A stretch of DNA of 64,000 nucleotides from Abyssalbus ytuae (GCF_022807975.1 NZ_CP094358.1:3348001-3412000); one strand, 5' to 3'. Positions 51,801-59,733 are shown, numbered from the stretch's first letter. Notes: generated from the sequence alone by a model not told the origin. Numbers and translations: made by a program.

Positions 51801-53438
51801 ACCGATACCAATACGACCAACCAGACCTTTGCGGTAAACAGCGTAGCAGGTACCTTAGAAATAACTGACACGGATAACAATACCGTATCTGTACCTTTAG
51901 CTGACATAGCAGCCCAGGTAGATACCGATACCAATACAACTAATCAGACCTTTGCGGTAAACAGCGTAGCAGGTACCTTAGAGATAACTGACACGGATAA
52001 CAATACATTATCTGTACCTTTAAGTTCCATCAACAACCAGACAGTAGTAAGTGCTGATGCAGGGAACCTTTTAACAGCAGGCAGTGACGGTGGAGCCTTG
52101 ATCACTTCGGTAAACGATGCTGATTCAGATCCTGCCAATGAAATGAATACTGGTTTTGCAGTAAGCGGGACAGACCTTCAAATCACTGATGGTAGCGGTA
52201 CATTATCTGTACCTTTGGCTGACATAGCAGCCCAGGTAGATACCGATACCAATACGACCAACCAGACCTTTGCGGTAAACAGCGTAGCAGGTACCTTAGA
52301 AATAACTGACACGGATAACAATACCGTATCTGTACCTTTAGCTGACATAGCAGCCCAGGTAGATACCGATACCAATACAACTAATCAGACCTTTGCGGTA
52401 AACAGCGTAGCAGGTACCTTAGAGATAACTGACACGGATAACAATACATTATCTGTACCTTTAAGTTCCATCAACAACCAGACAGTAGTAAGTGCTGATG
52501 CAGGGAACCTTTTAACAGCAGGCAGTGACGGTGGAGCCTTGATCACTTCGGTAAACGATGCTGATTCAGATCCTGCCAATGAAATGAATACCGGTTTTGC
52601 AGTAAGCGGGACAGACCTTCAAATCACCGATGGTAGCGGTACTTTATCTGTACCTTTGAGCTCGATAGATACTGATGTGGCAGTTACCAATACAGTGGTT
52701 GGAAATAGAATTGCTACATTAACTGAAGGAGCATTATCAACAGAGATCAATGAAACCATTACCTCTGTAGCACAAGGAACCGGAAATACAGATACTGAAG
52801 TAACAGGTGGTACAGCCAGAACCATTGCAACATATACCAATGAAGTTGGAACAGGTTCTGAAGTAACCATCAATGAAACAGTTACTAGTTTAACTCAGGA
52901 TGATGCCGGAACAGGAGATATTACTTATACTAATGAAGCAGGTAGCACACAAACAGTAGATGTAGTGAGTGCAGATACCAATAATGAGATAACTGTGGGA
53001 ACAGATGGAGGTGCATTTTTTGGAATCACCCCGATAGATATGAATGAAGGTGAGGTAGCTTCCCCTACTTTAGAAACTACCGTTCAAGAGGTTATTGATG
53101 CTATAGCTCCAATAACATCTAAAGCTGCAAGGGTGTTCTATCCTCCGTCAATTGCTGTAGATGCTTCTACAACAGGGACTAATCGTCAAATAGATCTTTA
53201 TCAGCAATATATTGATCAGTTTACTTTGGCAGATGCGACTACATCAGCCTCCAGTGCAGGATCTCCCGGAGTAATACCAACATATGCTAATACAGAGTTG
53301 TATTATTATGTAACATATTTTGATCCTTTGGTTTTTGATAATGTATCTATTGATGCAAATGGAGTAATGACATATGATATTATTGCTTTGCCTCCTGATT
53401 ATAACTCGCTTATTAATGTAGTATTTGTAGTTAAATAA
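42858..53438 (+). CDS. giant repetitive surface protein (SprB-like adhesin candidate)
   Basis: A 3526-aa exported protein. I start at MKKRLFLLFFLISGLALSQ because it is a clean signal peptide; an in-frame ATG at 42828 adds ten residues. Residues about 20-103 form a unique head with a phage-fibre-like phrase (TGDIYVNTATGTIYFWNGSSW). Residues 104-3266 are pure repeats: 35 units of 65 aa (LSSINNQTVVSADAGNLL...) and 22 units of 39 or 41 aa (LADIAAQVDT...). A unique 260-aa C-terminal part ends in NVVFVVK without a recognised type IX sorting domain. Low-charge, Asn/Thr/Asp/Gly-rich beta repeats suggest a long fibre. Adhesin function is inferred from neighbours. Confidence 0.85.
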   Translation: MKKRLFLLFFLISGLALSQTTVNLEDQCNCEVLSGTAVTAPGATTPTGADTGDIYVNTATGTIYFWNGSSWELTATDTTNNSFYISGSDLVLQDSAGAIVSVPLADIAAQVDTDTTITNQTFAVNSVAGTLEITDTDNNTVSVPLADIAAQVDTNTTNQTFAVNSVAGTLEITDTDNNTLSVPLSSINNQTVVSADAGNLLTAGSDGGALITSVNDADSDPANEMNTGFAVSGTDLQITDGSGTLSVPLADIAAQVDTDTNTTNQTFAVNSVAGTLEMTDTDNNTVSVPLTDIAAQVDTDTTITNQTFVVNSVAGTLEITDTDNNTVSVPLADIAAQVDTDTTITNQTFAVNSVAGTLEITDTDNNTVSVPLADIAAQVDTDTNTTNQTFAVNSVAGTLEITDTDNNTLSVPLSSINNQTVVSADAGNLLTAGSDGGALITSVNDADSDPANEMNTGFAVSGTDLQITDGSGTLSVPLSSINNQTVVSADAGNLLTAGSDGGALITSVNDADSDPANEMNTGFAVSGTDLQITDGSGTLSVPLSSINNQTVVSADAGNLLTAGSDGGALITSVNDADSDPANEMNTGFAVSGTDLQITDGSGTLSVPLSSINNQTVVSADAGNLLTAGSDGGALITSVNDADSDPANEMNTGFAVSGTDLQITDGSGTLSVPLSSINNQTVVSADAGNLLTAGSDGGALITSVNDADSDPANEMNTGFAVSGTDLQITDGSGTLSVPLSSINNQTVVSADAGNLLTAGSDGGALITSVNDADSDPANEMNTGFAVSGTDLQITDGSGTLSVPLADIAAQVDTDTNTTNQTFAVNSVAGTLEITDTDNNTVSVPLADIAAQVDTNTTNQTFAVNSVAGTLEITDTDNNTVSVPLADIAAQVDTNTTNQTFAVNSVAGTLEITDTDNNTLSVPLSSINNQTVVSADVGNLLTAGSDGGALITSVNDADSDPANEMNTGFAVSGTDLQITDGSGTLSVPLSSINNQTVVSADAGNLLTAGSDGGALITSVNDADSDPANEMNTGFAVSGTDLQITDGSGTLSVPLSSINNQTVVSADAGNLLTAGSDGGALITSVNDADSDPANEMNTGFAVSGTDLQITDGSGTLSVPLADIAAQVDTDTNTTNQTFAVNSVAGTLEITDTDNNTVSVPLADIAAQVDTDTNTTNQTFAVNSVAGTLEITDTDNNTVSVPLADIAAQVDTNTTNQTFAVNSVAGTLEITDTDNNTLSVPLSSINNQTVVSADVGNLLTAGSDGGALITSVNDADSDPANEMNTGFAVSGTDLQITDGSGTLSVPLSSINNQTVVSADAGNLLTAGSDGGALITSVNDADSDPANEMNTSFAVSGTDLQITDGSGTLSVPLSSINNQTVVSADAGNLLTAGSDGGALITSVNDADSDPANEMNTSFAVSGTDLQITDGSGTLSVPLSSINNQTVVSADAGNLLTAGSDGGALITSVNDADSDPANEMNTSFAVSGTDLQITDGSGTLSVPLSSINNQTVVSADAGNLLTAGSDGGALITSVNDADSDPANEMNTGFAVSGTDLQITDGSGTLSVPLADIAAQVDTDTNTTNQTFAVNSVAGTLEITDTDNNTVSVPLADIAAQVDTNTTNQTFAVNSVAGTLEITDTDNNTLSVPLSSINNQTVVSADVGNLLTAGSDGGALITSVNDADSDPANEMNTGFAVSGTDLQITDGSGTLSVPLSSINNQTVVSADAGNLLTAGSDGGALITSVNDADSDPANEMNTGFAVSGTDLQITDGSGTLSVPLSSINNQTVVSADAGNLLTAGSDGGALITSVNDADSDPANEMNTSFAVSGTDLQITDGSGTLSVPLSSINNQTVVSADAGNLLTAGSDGGALITSVNDADSDPANEMNTSFAVSGTDLQITDGSGTLSVPLSSINNQTVVSADAGNLLTAGSDGGALITSVNDADSDPANEMNTGFAVSGTDLQITDGSGTLSVPLADIAAQVDTDTNTTNQTFAVNSVAGTLEITDTDNNTVSVPLADIAAQVDTNTTNQTFAVNSVAGTLEITDTDNNTLSVPLSSINNQTVVSADAGNLLTAGSDGGALITSVNDADSDPANEMNTGFAVSGTDLQITDGSGTLSVPLADIAAQVDTDTNTTNQTFAVNSVAGTLEITDTDNNTVSVPLADIAAQVDTNTTNQTFAVNSVAGTLEITDTDNNTLSVPLSSINNQTVVSADVGNLLTAGSDGGALITSVNDADSDPANEMNTGFAVSGTDLQITDGSGTLSVPLSSINNQTVVSADAGNLLTAGSDGGALITSVNDADSDPANEMNTGFAVSGTDLQITDGSGTLSVPLSSINNQTVVSADAGNLLTAGSDGGALITSVNDADSDPANEMNTGFAVSGTDLQITDGSGTLSVPLSSINNQTVVSADAGNLLTAGSDGGALITSVNDADSDPANEMNTGFAVSGTDLQITDGSGTLSVPLSSINNQTVVSADAGNLLTAGSDGGALITSVNDADSDPANEMNTGFAVSGTDLQITDGSGTLSVPLSSINNQTVVSADAGNLLTAGSDGGALITSVNDADSDPANEMNTGFAVSGTDLQITDGSGTLSVPLSSINNQTVVSADAGNLLTAGSDGGALITSVNDADSDPANEMNTGFAVSGTDLQITDGSGTLSVPLSSINNQTVVSADAGNLLTAGSDGGALITSVNDADSDPANEMNTGFAVSGTDLQITDGSGTLSVPLSSINNQTVVSADAGNLLTAGSDGGALITSVNDADSDPANEMNTGFAVSGTDLQITDGSGTLSVPLSSINNQTVVSADAGNLLTAGSDGGALITSVNDADSDPANEMNTGFAVSGTDLQITDGSGTLSVPLSSINNQTVVSADAGNLLTAGSDGGALITSVNDADSDPANEMNTGFAVSGTDLQITDGSGTLSVPLSSINNQTVVSADAGNLLTAGSDGGALITSVNDADSDPANEMNTGFAVSGTDLQITDGSGTLSVPLADIAAQVDTDTNTTNQTFAVNSVAGTLEITDTDNNTVSVPLADIAAQVDTDTNTTNQTFAVNSVAGTLEITDTDNNTLSVPLSSINNQTVVSADAGNLLTAGSDGGALITSVNDADSDPANEMNTGFAVSGTDLQITDGSGTLSVPLADIAAQVDTDTNTTNQTFAVNSVAGTLEITDTDNNTVSVPLADIAAQVDTDTNTTNQTFAVNSVAGTLEITDTDNNTLSVPLSSINNQTVVSADAGNLLTAGSDGGALITSVNDADSDPANEMNTGFAVSGTDLQITDGSGTLSVPLSSIDTDVAVTNTVVGNRIATLTEGALSTEINETITSVAQGTGNTDTEVTGGTARTIATYTNEVGTGSEVTINETVTSLTQDDAGTGDITYTNEAGSTQTVDVVSADTNNEITVGTDGGAFFGITPIDMNEGEVASPTLETTVQEVIDAIAPITSKAARVFYPPSIAVDASTTGTNRQIDLYQQYIDQFTLADATTSASSAGSPGVIPTYANTELYYYVTYFDPLVFDNVSIDANGVMTYDIIALPPDYNSLINVVFVVK
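43167..52655 (+). repeat. 9.5-kb coding tandem repeat array (195-bp and 117/123-bp units)
   Basis: The array is 9489 bp, exactly 35 x 195 + 15 x 123 + 7 x 117. Runs of the 195-bp unit (1, 6, 3, 5, 5, 1, 12, 1 and 1 copies) alternate with clusters of two to four of the short units. Units are nearly identical at the nucleotide level, differing at a handful of mainly synonymous sites (for example AATAAC/AACAAC, GACGGA/GACGGT, AGCTCG/AGTTCC), with a few amino acid variants (SADAG/SADVG, NTGF/NTSF). Such homogeneity indicates recent amplification or gene conversion and probable copy-number variation. Confidence 0.95.
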
Positions 53439-53458
53439 TTTATAAAAATTGACTGATT

Positions 53459-55900
53459 GTGAGAATCACTGTATATAAATATCACTTTTTAACCACAATA
53501 GTTTCATTATTGTGTATGTTTGGTGCAACTGCGCAGTTCAGGTTGCAGGCACCAAATAGTACCGACGAATCTAACTACAGGTGGTACGAGGCATCCGACA
53601 CAAGTACAGTGTTGGGAACCAATTCCTTTTATGATGTATATATACCCGGAGTATACTTTGCAGTATATGATGGTACGGCATGCGGTCATAATGCAACTAC
53701 TTATTTTATTGTAACATACTGTGGAGCTCCGCATGATCAGGTTACTTTAAACATAGCCGATAATATTAACCCTGGAGCCACTTTAAATTGGTCAGATCCT
53801 GCTTTGGGGAATAATATAAGTCCGGTAGTTACCGCAACAGAGTCAATTGAAACTTATATAGCTACTGTCACTAAAGCCGGAAACAGCAAAAATCTACCTT
53901 CTTTTACGGTGGTGTGTTTGTACGAAATGTTTGATCTTATTGATGATAATGTAGTAACAGATGAAAATGTTCCTCTAAACATAAACATGCTAGATAATGA
54001 TATAGCAATACCATTAGTAGGTACAATATCCCTTAGCTCTCCAACTGATGGGAATGCAATACTGAATAATAACGGAACCCCGGGAAATCCAAGTGACGAT
54101 TTTATTGTATATACTCCAAACCCCGGATTTAGTGGTACAGATACTTTTACCTATACCTTTACATTGATAAATTCCGATAACACTACCATGGAGGATACAG
54201 CAACAATTACAGTAACTGTAAATCCGGCGCCGGATGTAGTTGATGCTGTTGATGATACAGTAAATATTAACAAAAGCATATCACTTACCAGTGTGAATGT
54301 GGTGAATGATAATGACCTGTTCAATGGAGTAGCAGCAGTACTCGGAAGTAATGTTTCAATCACAAACGTGGTAGATTCTGATTCTTCTGACGGAGTAACT
54401 TTAGACCCTTCAACAGGAGAAATAAATGTGGATCCGTCAGCACTGCCGGGTAATTATTTAATAGAATATACTTTATGTAGTATATTAGATCCAACTATTT
54501 GTGACACAGCCATTATAAATATTACTGTCGATGCTACTTTAGTTGCAGGTGACGATATAAATAGTACTCCTGTAAATACTTCAGATGGAGGTAAGGATAT
54601 AGTAAATATACTTGATAATGATGTATATGACACTCAACCAATAGCGGCAGCAGATGTAAATATATCAATTATAAATGATAACAGTGCAGGAATAATTTTG
54701 TTGAACACAACCACAGGATTTGCAGATATAGCTCCCGGAACGCCTGCCGGAACTTATACACTGGACTATCAAGTTTGCCTGATTTCTGATCCGACAAATT
54801 GTGATACTGCCACTTTAACAATACAGGTAAACCATTCTGCCGGATTAGATACCGATGGCGATGGTATAGAGGATGTTGTTGATTTAGATGATGATAATGA
54901 TGGCATTTTAGATATACTTGAAGGGAATGCTGATAGTGATGGTGACGGAATTGCAGACAGCCTTGATCTTGATAGTGATGATGATGGTATTCCGGATAAT
55001 GTTGAAGCACAATCAACACAAGAGTATATTGCCCCTTCAGGAATTGATACAGATAATGACGGTTTGGATGATGCTTATGAAGGTAGTGGAAATGAAGGGA
55101 TTGATCCTGTTAATACTGATAATACAGATTTACCCGATTACCTGGATGATGACTCAGATAATGATGGAGTTTCAGATGCTATAGAAGCATGGGATTTTAA
55201 TATGGATGGAATAGCTGATAATATCTTGTTAGGAATTGATGCAGATAATGATGGTTTGGATGATGCTTTTGAAGGAAATAATACCGCCGATGGGTACGAT
55301 TCTAATGATGAATTTGACACAGGTGCACTAAACACTAATAATAGCGATAGTCTGGATGAACCTGATTTCAGGGATACAGACGATGATAACGATTCGGTAA
55401 ATACTCTATTTGAAACCGGGCTGGATACAAATAATGATGGAACCCCCGATTATTTAGATGTAGATGATGATGGAGATGGTATTATAACGCTAAATGAACA
55501 CCCAGATGATAATACCGACAGGAATCCTTCCGATGCCTGGGATACAGATGCCGATGGAACACCGGATTATCTTGATCCGAATAATTCTCAACAGGACGAA
55601 GTGTTTGTATACCAGTTGTTAACACCAAACGGTGATGGAGATAATGACATTCTTATAATAGAAGGGTTACAGGATTTTCCACAAAATACAGTTAGAATAT
55701 TTAATAGGTGGGGAGTTCTGGTTTGGGAAACAAAATCCTATGGCACAGTTAGTAATTACTTTGAGGGCAGGTCAAGTGGAAGGATTACTATTAAAGAAAA
55801 AGAAATGCTTCCGGTAGGAACATATTACTACGTCATAGAATATATTGATAATAATAATAGATCTAAGCAAAAAGCAGGATACATCTACATCAACAGGTAA
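53459..55900 (+). CDS. secreted protein with type B (gliding-motility-associated) T9SS C-terminal domain
   Basis: An 813-aa exported protein. The start is GTG: no upstream or internal in-frame ATG fits before the signal peptide ([20 protein letters not shown]). Modules: a Cys-containing Ig-like head (about 27-155), cadherin/VCBS-type tandem domains with LDND motifs (about 160-460), a dense run of TSP3 calcium repeats (about 463-710) and a C-terminal type B domain ([17 protein letters not shown] ... [12 protein letters not shown] ... YYYVIEY). That domain directs type IX secretion and normally needs a PorP/SprF partner, which is the next gene. Confidence 0.9.
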   Translation: MRITVYKYHFLTTIVSLLCMFGATAQFRLQAPNSTDESNYRWYEASDTSTVLGTNSFYDVYIPGVYFAVYDGTACGHNATTYFIVTYCGAPHDQVTLNIADNINPGATLNWSDPALGNNISPVVTATESIETYIATVTKAGNSKNLPSFTVVCLYEMFDLIDDNVVTDENVPLNINMLDNDIAIPLVGTISLSSPTDGNAILNNNGTPGNPSDDFIVYTPNPGFSGTDTFTYTFTLINSDNTTMEDTATITVTVNPAPDVVDAVDDTVNINKSISLTSVNVVNDNDLFNGVAAVLGSNVSITNVVDSDSSDGVTLDPSTGEINVDPSALPGNYLIEYTLCSILDPTICDTAIINITVDATLVAGDDINSTPVNTSDGGKDIVNILDNDVYDTQPIAAADVNISIINDNSAGIILLNTTTGFADIAPGTPAGTYTLDYQVCLISDPTNCDTATLTIQVNHSAGLDTDGDGIEDVVDLDDDNDGILDILEGNADSDGDGIADSLDLDSDDDGIPDNVEAQSTQEYIAPSGIDTDNDGLDDAYEGSGNEGIDPVNTDNTDLPDYLDDDSDNDGVSDAIEAWDFNMDGIADNILLGIDADNDGLDDAFEGNNTADGYDSNDEFDTGALNTNNSDSLDEPDFRDTDDDNDSVNTLFETGLDTNNDGTPDYLDVDDDGDGIITLNEHPDDNTDRNPSDAWDTDADGTPDYLDPNNSQQDEVFVYQLLTPNGDGDNDILIIEGLQDFPQNTVRIFNRWGVLVWETKSYGTVSNYFEGRSSGRITIKEKEMLPVGTYYYVIEYIDNNNRSKQKAGYIYINR

Positions 55901-55946
55901 AGTTGTAAGTAAAATAACTTATAACGTAATTGAAGAATAAAGGATT

Positions 55947-56885
55947 ATGAGAAAATGTTTGTTTATGCTTATGATTATGGCAGCCCCTGTTCTTTCCTTT
56001 TCACAACAAGATGCCCAATACACTCAGTATATGTATAATACTATGAGTGTTAATCCGGCCTATGCAGGTTCCAGGGGGGCATTAAGTATTTCAGGATTGC
56101 ACCGGTCACAGTGGGTAGGCTTGGAAGGAGCTCCCGTTACCCAAACTTTTAATATTCACTCACCCGTAGGAAAGAGTGTAGGCCTGGGATTTTCTGTAGT
56201 AAATGATAAAATAGGAGAGGGTGTTAATCAAGATACTTATTTTGATGTGCTTTTCTCTTATACCATATCTACTTCTGAAGAAGGAAAACTTTCATTCGGT
56301 GTAAAAGGTGGAGGACATTTGCTGGATGTGGATTTTTCCGTACTAAGTCAGTATGTGAGCGAGCTCAATGCTATAAACAATATAGATAATAAATTTTCTC
56401 CCAATATCGGAGCAGGAATATATTATCATACAAACAAATTTTATCTGGGATTTTCTGTACCCAATTTTCTCGAGACAGAGCATTTTGATGCTTCCTCTAA
56501 CTCTAATGAATCTGCTTCCTTTATAGCAGAAGATAGAATGAACTTTTATCTCATATCCGGTTATGTGTTTCAACTTAGTGATAGCTGGGATGCAAAACCT
56601 GCAGTATTAGCTAAATGGGTAGATGGTTCTCCCTTTCAGCTTGATCTCTCAGCTAATTTTTGGTATAATGAAAGACTAACTTTAGGAGGAGCATACAGGC
56701 TTAGTGCCGCATGGAGTTTTCTGGCTGGGTTTCAGGTAAGCGATTCTTTTATGGTAGGATTGGCTTATGACAGAGAAGTAACCGATTTGGGAAATACATC
56801 TTTTAATGATGGTTCATTCGAGATTTTTCTTCGGTTTGAATTATTTAAAAACCTCGACAAAATTATTTCTCCCCGATTCTTTTAA
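55947..56885 (+). CDS. type IX secretion system PorP/SprF family membrane protein
   Basis: A 312-aa outer membrane beta-barrel protein with a signal peptide (1-20). The family signature is plain: QQDAQYTQYMYNTMSVNPAYAGSRG, then LHRSQWVGLEGAPVTQTFNIHSP and GLGFSVVNDKIG. PorP/SprF proteins pair with type B C-terminal domain proteins for secretion or surface attachment (SprF with SprB in F. johnsoniae). It lies 46 bp after the type B protein and 12 bp before the OmpA gene, supporting an operon. Confidence 0.94.
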   Translation: MRKCLFMLMIMAAPVLSFSQQDAQYTQYMYNTMSVNPAYAGSRGALSISGLHRSQWVGLEGAPVTQTFNIHSPVGKSVGLGFSVVNDKIGEGVNQDTYFDVLFSYTISTSEEGKLSFGVKGGGHLLDVDFSVLSQYVSELNAINNIDNKFSPNIGAGIYYHTNKFYLGFSVPNFLETEHFDASSNSNESASFIAEDRMNFYLISGYVFQLSDSWDAKPAVLAKWVDGSPFQLDLSANFWYNERLTLGGAYRLSAAWSFLAGFQVSDSFMVGLAYDREVTDLGNTSFNDGSFEIFLRFELFKNLDKIISPRFF

Positions 56886-56897
56886 AACCATAAGATT

Positions 56898-58835
56898 ATG
56901 AAAAAAAAATTATTACTCTCGGTTATAGCAGGTTTTATCTTTACCCATACACTTGTTCTTTCACAGGAAAAACAATTAGATAAAGCCGAAGATAATTATA
57001 ATATGTATGCTTTTGCAAAAGCCATAGATATATACGAAAAAGTTGCAGAAAAAGGCTATGAATCAGCCGAAATGTGTAAAAACCTGGGTAATTCATATTA
57101 TTTTAATGCCGATTTGGAAAACGCAGGAAAATGGTATGAAAAATTATTTAAAATTGATAAAGATGTTGAGACGGAATATTATTTTAGGTATTCCCATTGT
57201 TTAAAAGCAGCCGGTAATTATAAAGCAGCCGACAGAATGATGCAGAAGTTTATAGAATTAACCGGTGATGACAGTCGCGCTATATTGTACAATAAAACAC
57301 CCGACTATCTTGATCTAATAAAACTACAATCCGGCCGGTATACAATTAGCAATTTAAATTTTAATTCAAAATATTCAGATTTTGCTCCCTCTTTTTATAA
57401 AGGAAACCTGGTATTTTCATCAGCAAGAGATACCGGAATGTTTGCAAAGAACAGGCACGATTGGGATAATAAATATTTTCTTGACATATATACCGGCAAT
57501 ATTAGTAGTAATGGTATAGTGAAAGACATCCATGGTTTTTCTGATAAAGTAAATACAAAGCTCCATGAGTCAACTACCGCTTTTACAAAAGACGGAACAA
57601 CAATGTACTTTACCAGGAATAATTATTTAAATGGTAACAGAAAAAAAGACGATAAAGGAATAACCAAACTTAAAATATTCAGGGCTACTCTAAATTCAGA
57701 GGGGAATTGGGTTAATGTAGAAGAACTTCCGTTTAACAGTGATAATTATTCAGTCGCACATCCTGCCCTTAGTCCTGATGAAACCAAATTATATTTTGCT
57801 TCTGATATGCCGGGTACAAAAGGAATGTCCGATATTTTTGTAGTAAATATAAACATGGACGGAACTTTTGGAAACCCTGAAAACCTGGGTGAAAAAATTA
57901 ATACCGAAGGCAGGGAAACTTTTCCATACGTTAGTCAAACCAACAATTTATACTTTTCCTCTGACGGAAGACCAGGTCTGGGCGGGTTGGATATATTTGT
58001 CACCAGACTTTTATCTCCTACTGTTACCGGAGAAGTTTATAATGTTGGAGAACCTGTAAACAGTTATAGCGATGATTTTACATTTGTAATAGATGACAGT
58101 ACGGGTGCAGGTTATTTTGCTTCCAACAGAAACGGGGGAGTAGGAGGTGATGACATTTATTATATAGAACAAAAAGCCCCTTTAGTAACAGGATGTAAAA
58201 AAATTATTAAGGGTTTTGTAATAGATAAGCACTCAAAAAAGCCCTTGGCAAATGCTAAAGTAATATATATAGATACCAATAATGAAGAAGAAAATTTAAT
58301 GGTCACTGACAGTTTCGGAACTTTTAATTTTGAAATAAATTGTAATAGACCCGCATTTATAAGAGCCATTAAAAAGGATTATTTAACAAATGAAGTAAAA
58401 GTAGATACCTCACTTACCACACTACCTATAGAACTTGAAAAAGAAGTAGTAGTGGCAACTATAGGAGATGATTTAGGTAAAATACTGGACTTAAAGCCAA
58501 TCTATTTTGATTTTGATAAATGGGAGATAAAAAAAGATGCTATATTGGAGTTGGAAAAAGTTATCGCGGCATTAAACAAGTATCCCTCACTTAAAATAGA
58601 TGTACGTTCTCATACAGATAGTAGGGCAGATGATAAATATAATTTAGAATTATCTGAAAAAAGGGCAGAAGCAACTGTTGAATACATTGTTAAACAAGGG
58701 GGCATCGACCGTAACCGCATAACCGGAAAAGGATACGGAGAGACCCGCCTAATTAACAACTGTTCCAATGGAGTAAATTGTAGTACTCAGCAGCATCAGT
58801 TAAACAGAAGGTCGGAATTTATAATCCTTAATTAG
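56898..58835 (+). CDS. OmpA-family peptidoglycan-binding protein with TPR and PD40 propeller (PorE-like)
   Basis: A 645-aa exported protein. After the signal peptide (1-22), TPR-like helices occupy about 25-140; a PD40/WD40-type propeller spans about 150-420 with repeats such as HPALSPDETKLYFASDMPG and YFSSDGRPGLGGLDIF; a carboxypeptidase-regulatory-like domain sits at about 435-510; and an OmpA C-terminal domain at about 535-645 contains IYFDFDKWEIKKDA and SHTDSRADDKYNLELSEKRA. The domain order matches PorE and SprE-linked OmpA proteins thought to tie type IX machinery or its cargo to peptidoglycan. Confidence 0.93.
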   Translation: MKKKLLLSVIAGFIFTHTLVLSQEKQLDKAEDNYNMYAFAKAIDIYEKVAEKGYESAEMCKNLGNSYYFNADLENAGKWYEKLFKIDKDVETEYYFRYSHCLKAAGNYKAADRMMQKFIELTGDDSRAILYNKTPDYLDLIKLQSGRYTISNLNFNSKYSDFAPSFYKGNLVFSSARDTGMFAKNRHDWDNKYFLDIYTGNISSNGIVKDIHGFSDKVNTKLHESTTAFTKDGTTMYFTRNNYLNGNRKKDDKGITKLKIFRATLNSEGNWVNVEELPFNSDNYSVAHPALSPDETKLYFASDMPGTKGMSDIFVVNINMDGTFGNPENLGEKINTEGRETFPYVSQTNNLYFSSDGRPGLGGLDIFVTRLLSPTVTGEVYNVGEPVNSYSDDFTFVIDDSTGAGYFASNRNGGVGGDDIYYIEQKAPLVTGCKKIIKGFVIDKHSKKPLANAKVIYIDTNNEEENLMVTDSFGTFNFEINCNRPAFIRAIKKDYLTNEVKVDTSLTTLPIELEKEVVVATIGDDLGKILDLKPIYFDFDKWEIKKDAILELEKVIAALNKYPSLKIDVRSHTDSRADDKYNLELSEKRAEATVEYIVKQGGIDRNRITGKGYGETRLINNCSNGVNCSTQQHQLNRRSEFIILN

Positions 58836-58843
58836 AAAAAATA

Positions 58844-58865
58844 AAAAATAATATTATTTTTCTTA
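58844..58865 (+). terminator. AT-only terminator-like palindrome after the OmpA gene
   Basis: AAAAATAATATTATTTTT is a perfect palindrome followed by C and TTATTTTT. The stem has no G-C pair, so termination would be weak at best. Confidence 0.4.
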
Positions 58866-58927
58866 TTTTTATTTTCAGAAAGTAAGACACTTGTGCTTTA
58901 TTTACCTAAATCCTACACTTTTATTAT

Positions 58928-58938
58928 GGTTTAACCGT
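58928..58938 (+). promoter_or_regulatory. GGTTTAACCGT motif upstream of the LytTR regulator
   Basis: This 11-mer occurs 60 bp before the LytTR gene. The same 11-mer is found at 63030-63040 before the tandem ncRNAs and, inverted, at 38776-38786. It contains the odd palindrome GGTT-T-AACC. Candidate operator. Confidence 0.35.
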
Positions 58939-58998
58939 TGTCTTAAAATTTAATAAAGTTATATATTATTCGCTTTATTAAACAATAACTTTTAAGGC

Positions 58999-59733
58999 AT
59001 GAAGTATCCCTATGTGATAGTTGATAATCAAACACAGGCGATCGACAGGTTAAAGGAAGCTTTCAGGGATTATCCTGAGTATTATTGTGTTGGTATTTCA
59101 GGAAATCGTGACGATGCTGTCAGTTTAATTCTGGATAAATCTCCACGGCTGGTCTTCCTCGAAGTTGAAATACCTGATTGTTACAATAACATGAGTGTTT
59201 TCTCACTTATCAATGAACTAAAAAAATACATTGATACCTTACCGGAAATTATAGTTACAACTACCTCTGATCAATATGCCATAGAAGCAATACGAAATGG
59301 CGTTCATGATTATTTATTGAAGCCGCTTAGTAACAATTACCTGAAAATGGCATTGCTCCGTTTTTCAAAAAAACAGCAAGAGTTACCTGAAACAATTTGT
59401 GTAAAATCTCATGGAGATTACAGGTATGTTAATATGAATGAAGTACTTTATTTAAAGGCAGATAACAACACTACCGATTTTTATATGTCGGATGGAAAAA
59501 CAATAGGAGCATATAAGACTTTGAAGTATTTTGAAGAAAGCCTTCCAAAATATTTTGTGCGCATTCATAATAGTTACATAATAAATACAAATTATGTAAC
59601 CAGGATTCATTTTGGAAAATCCAAATTTTCTATTAAAGATTTTACTGATACTATACCCTTCTCTAAATCTTACAAAGAGAATGTAGAATTAATAAAAAAT
59701 AATTTGTCTCAACAAAACTTGTTATACGTTTAG
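58999..59733 (+). CDS. LytTR-family response regulator with Glu at the phosphosite
   Basis: A 244-aa two-domain regulator. The REC domain (about 1-125) keeps the conserved Lys in YLLKPLS, but the usual phosphorylatable Asp is Glu (LVFLEVEIP, E55, codon GAA) and the acidic pair is reduced to VDN. The LytTR DNA-binding domain (about 133-235) contains EVLYLKADNNTTDFYM and FVRIHNSYIINTNYVTRI. Glu at this position mimics phosphorylation, so it may be constitutively active. No LytS-type kinase is adjacent. It is monocistronic between two terminator-like hairpins and sits just after the surface-protein locus, which it may control. Confidence 0.9.
   Translation: MKYPYVIVDNQTQAIDRLKEAFRDYPEYYCVGISGNRDDAVSLILDKSPRLVFLEVEIPDCYNNMSVFSLINELKKYIDTLPEIIVTTTSDQYAIEAIRNGVHDYLLKPLSNNYLKMALLRFSKKQQELPETICVKSHGDYRYVNMNEVLYLKADNNTTDFYMSDGKTIGAYKTLKYFEESLPKYFVRIHNSYIINTNYVTRIHFGKSKFSIKDFTDTIPFSKSYKENVELIKNNLSQQNLLYV

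Noticed and set aside
43167-52655. CRISPR array
   Set aside because: The repeats are contiguous coding units of 117-195 bp in one open frame, without unique spacers and without cas genes.
43106-52873. Many long antisense reading frames across the repeat array (all beginning with the same sequence)
   Set aside because: They are the reverse strand of the same 195-bp and 123-bp units, repeated because the units lack stops in that frame. They have no signal peptide, no promoter and no independent conservation.
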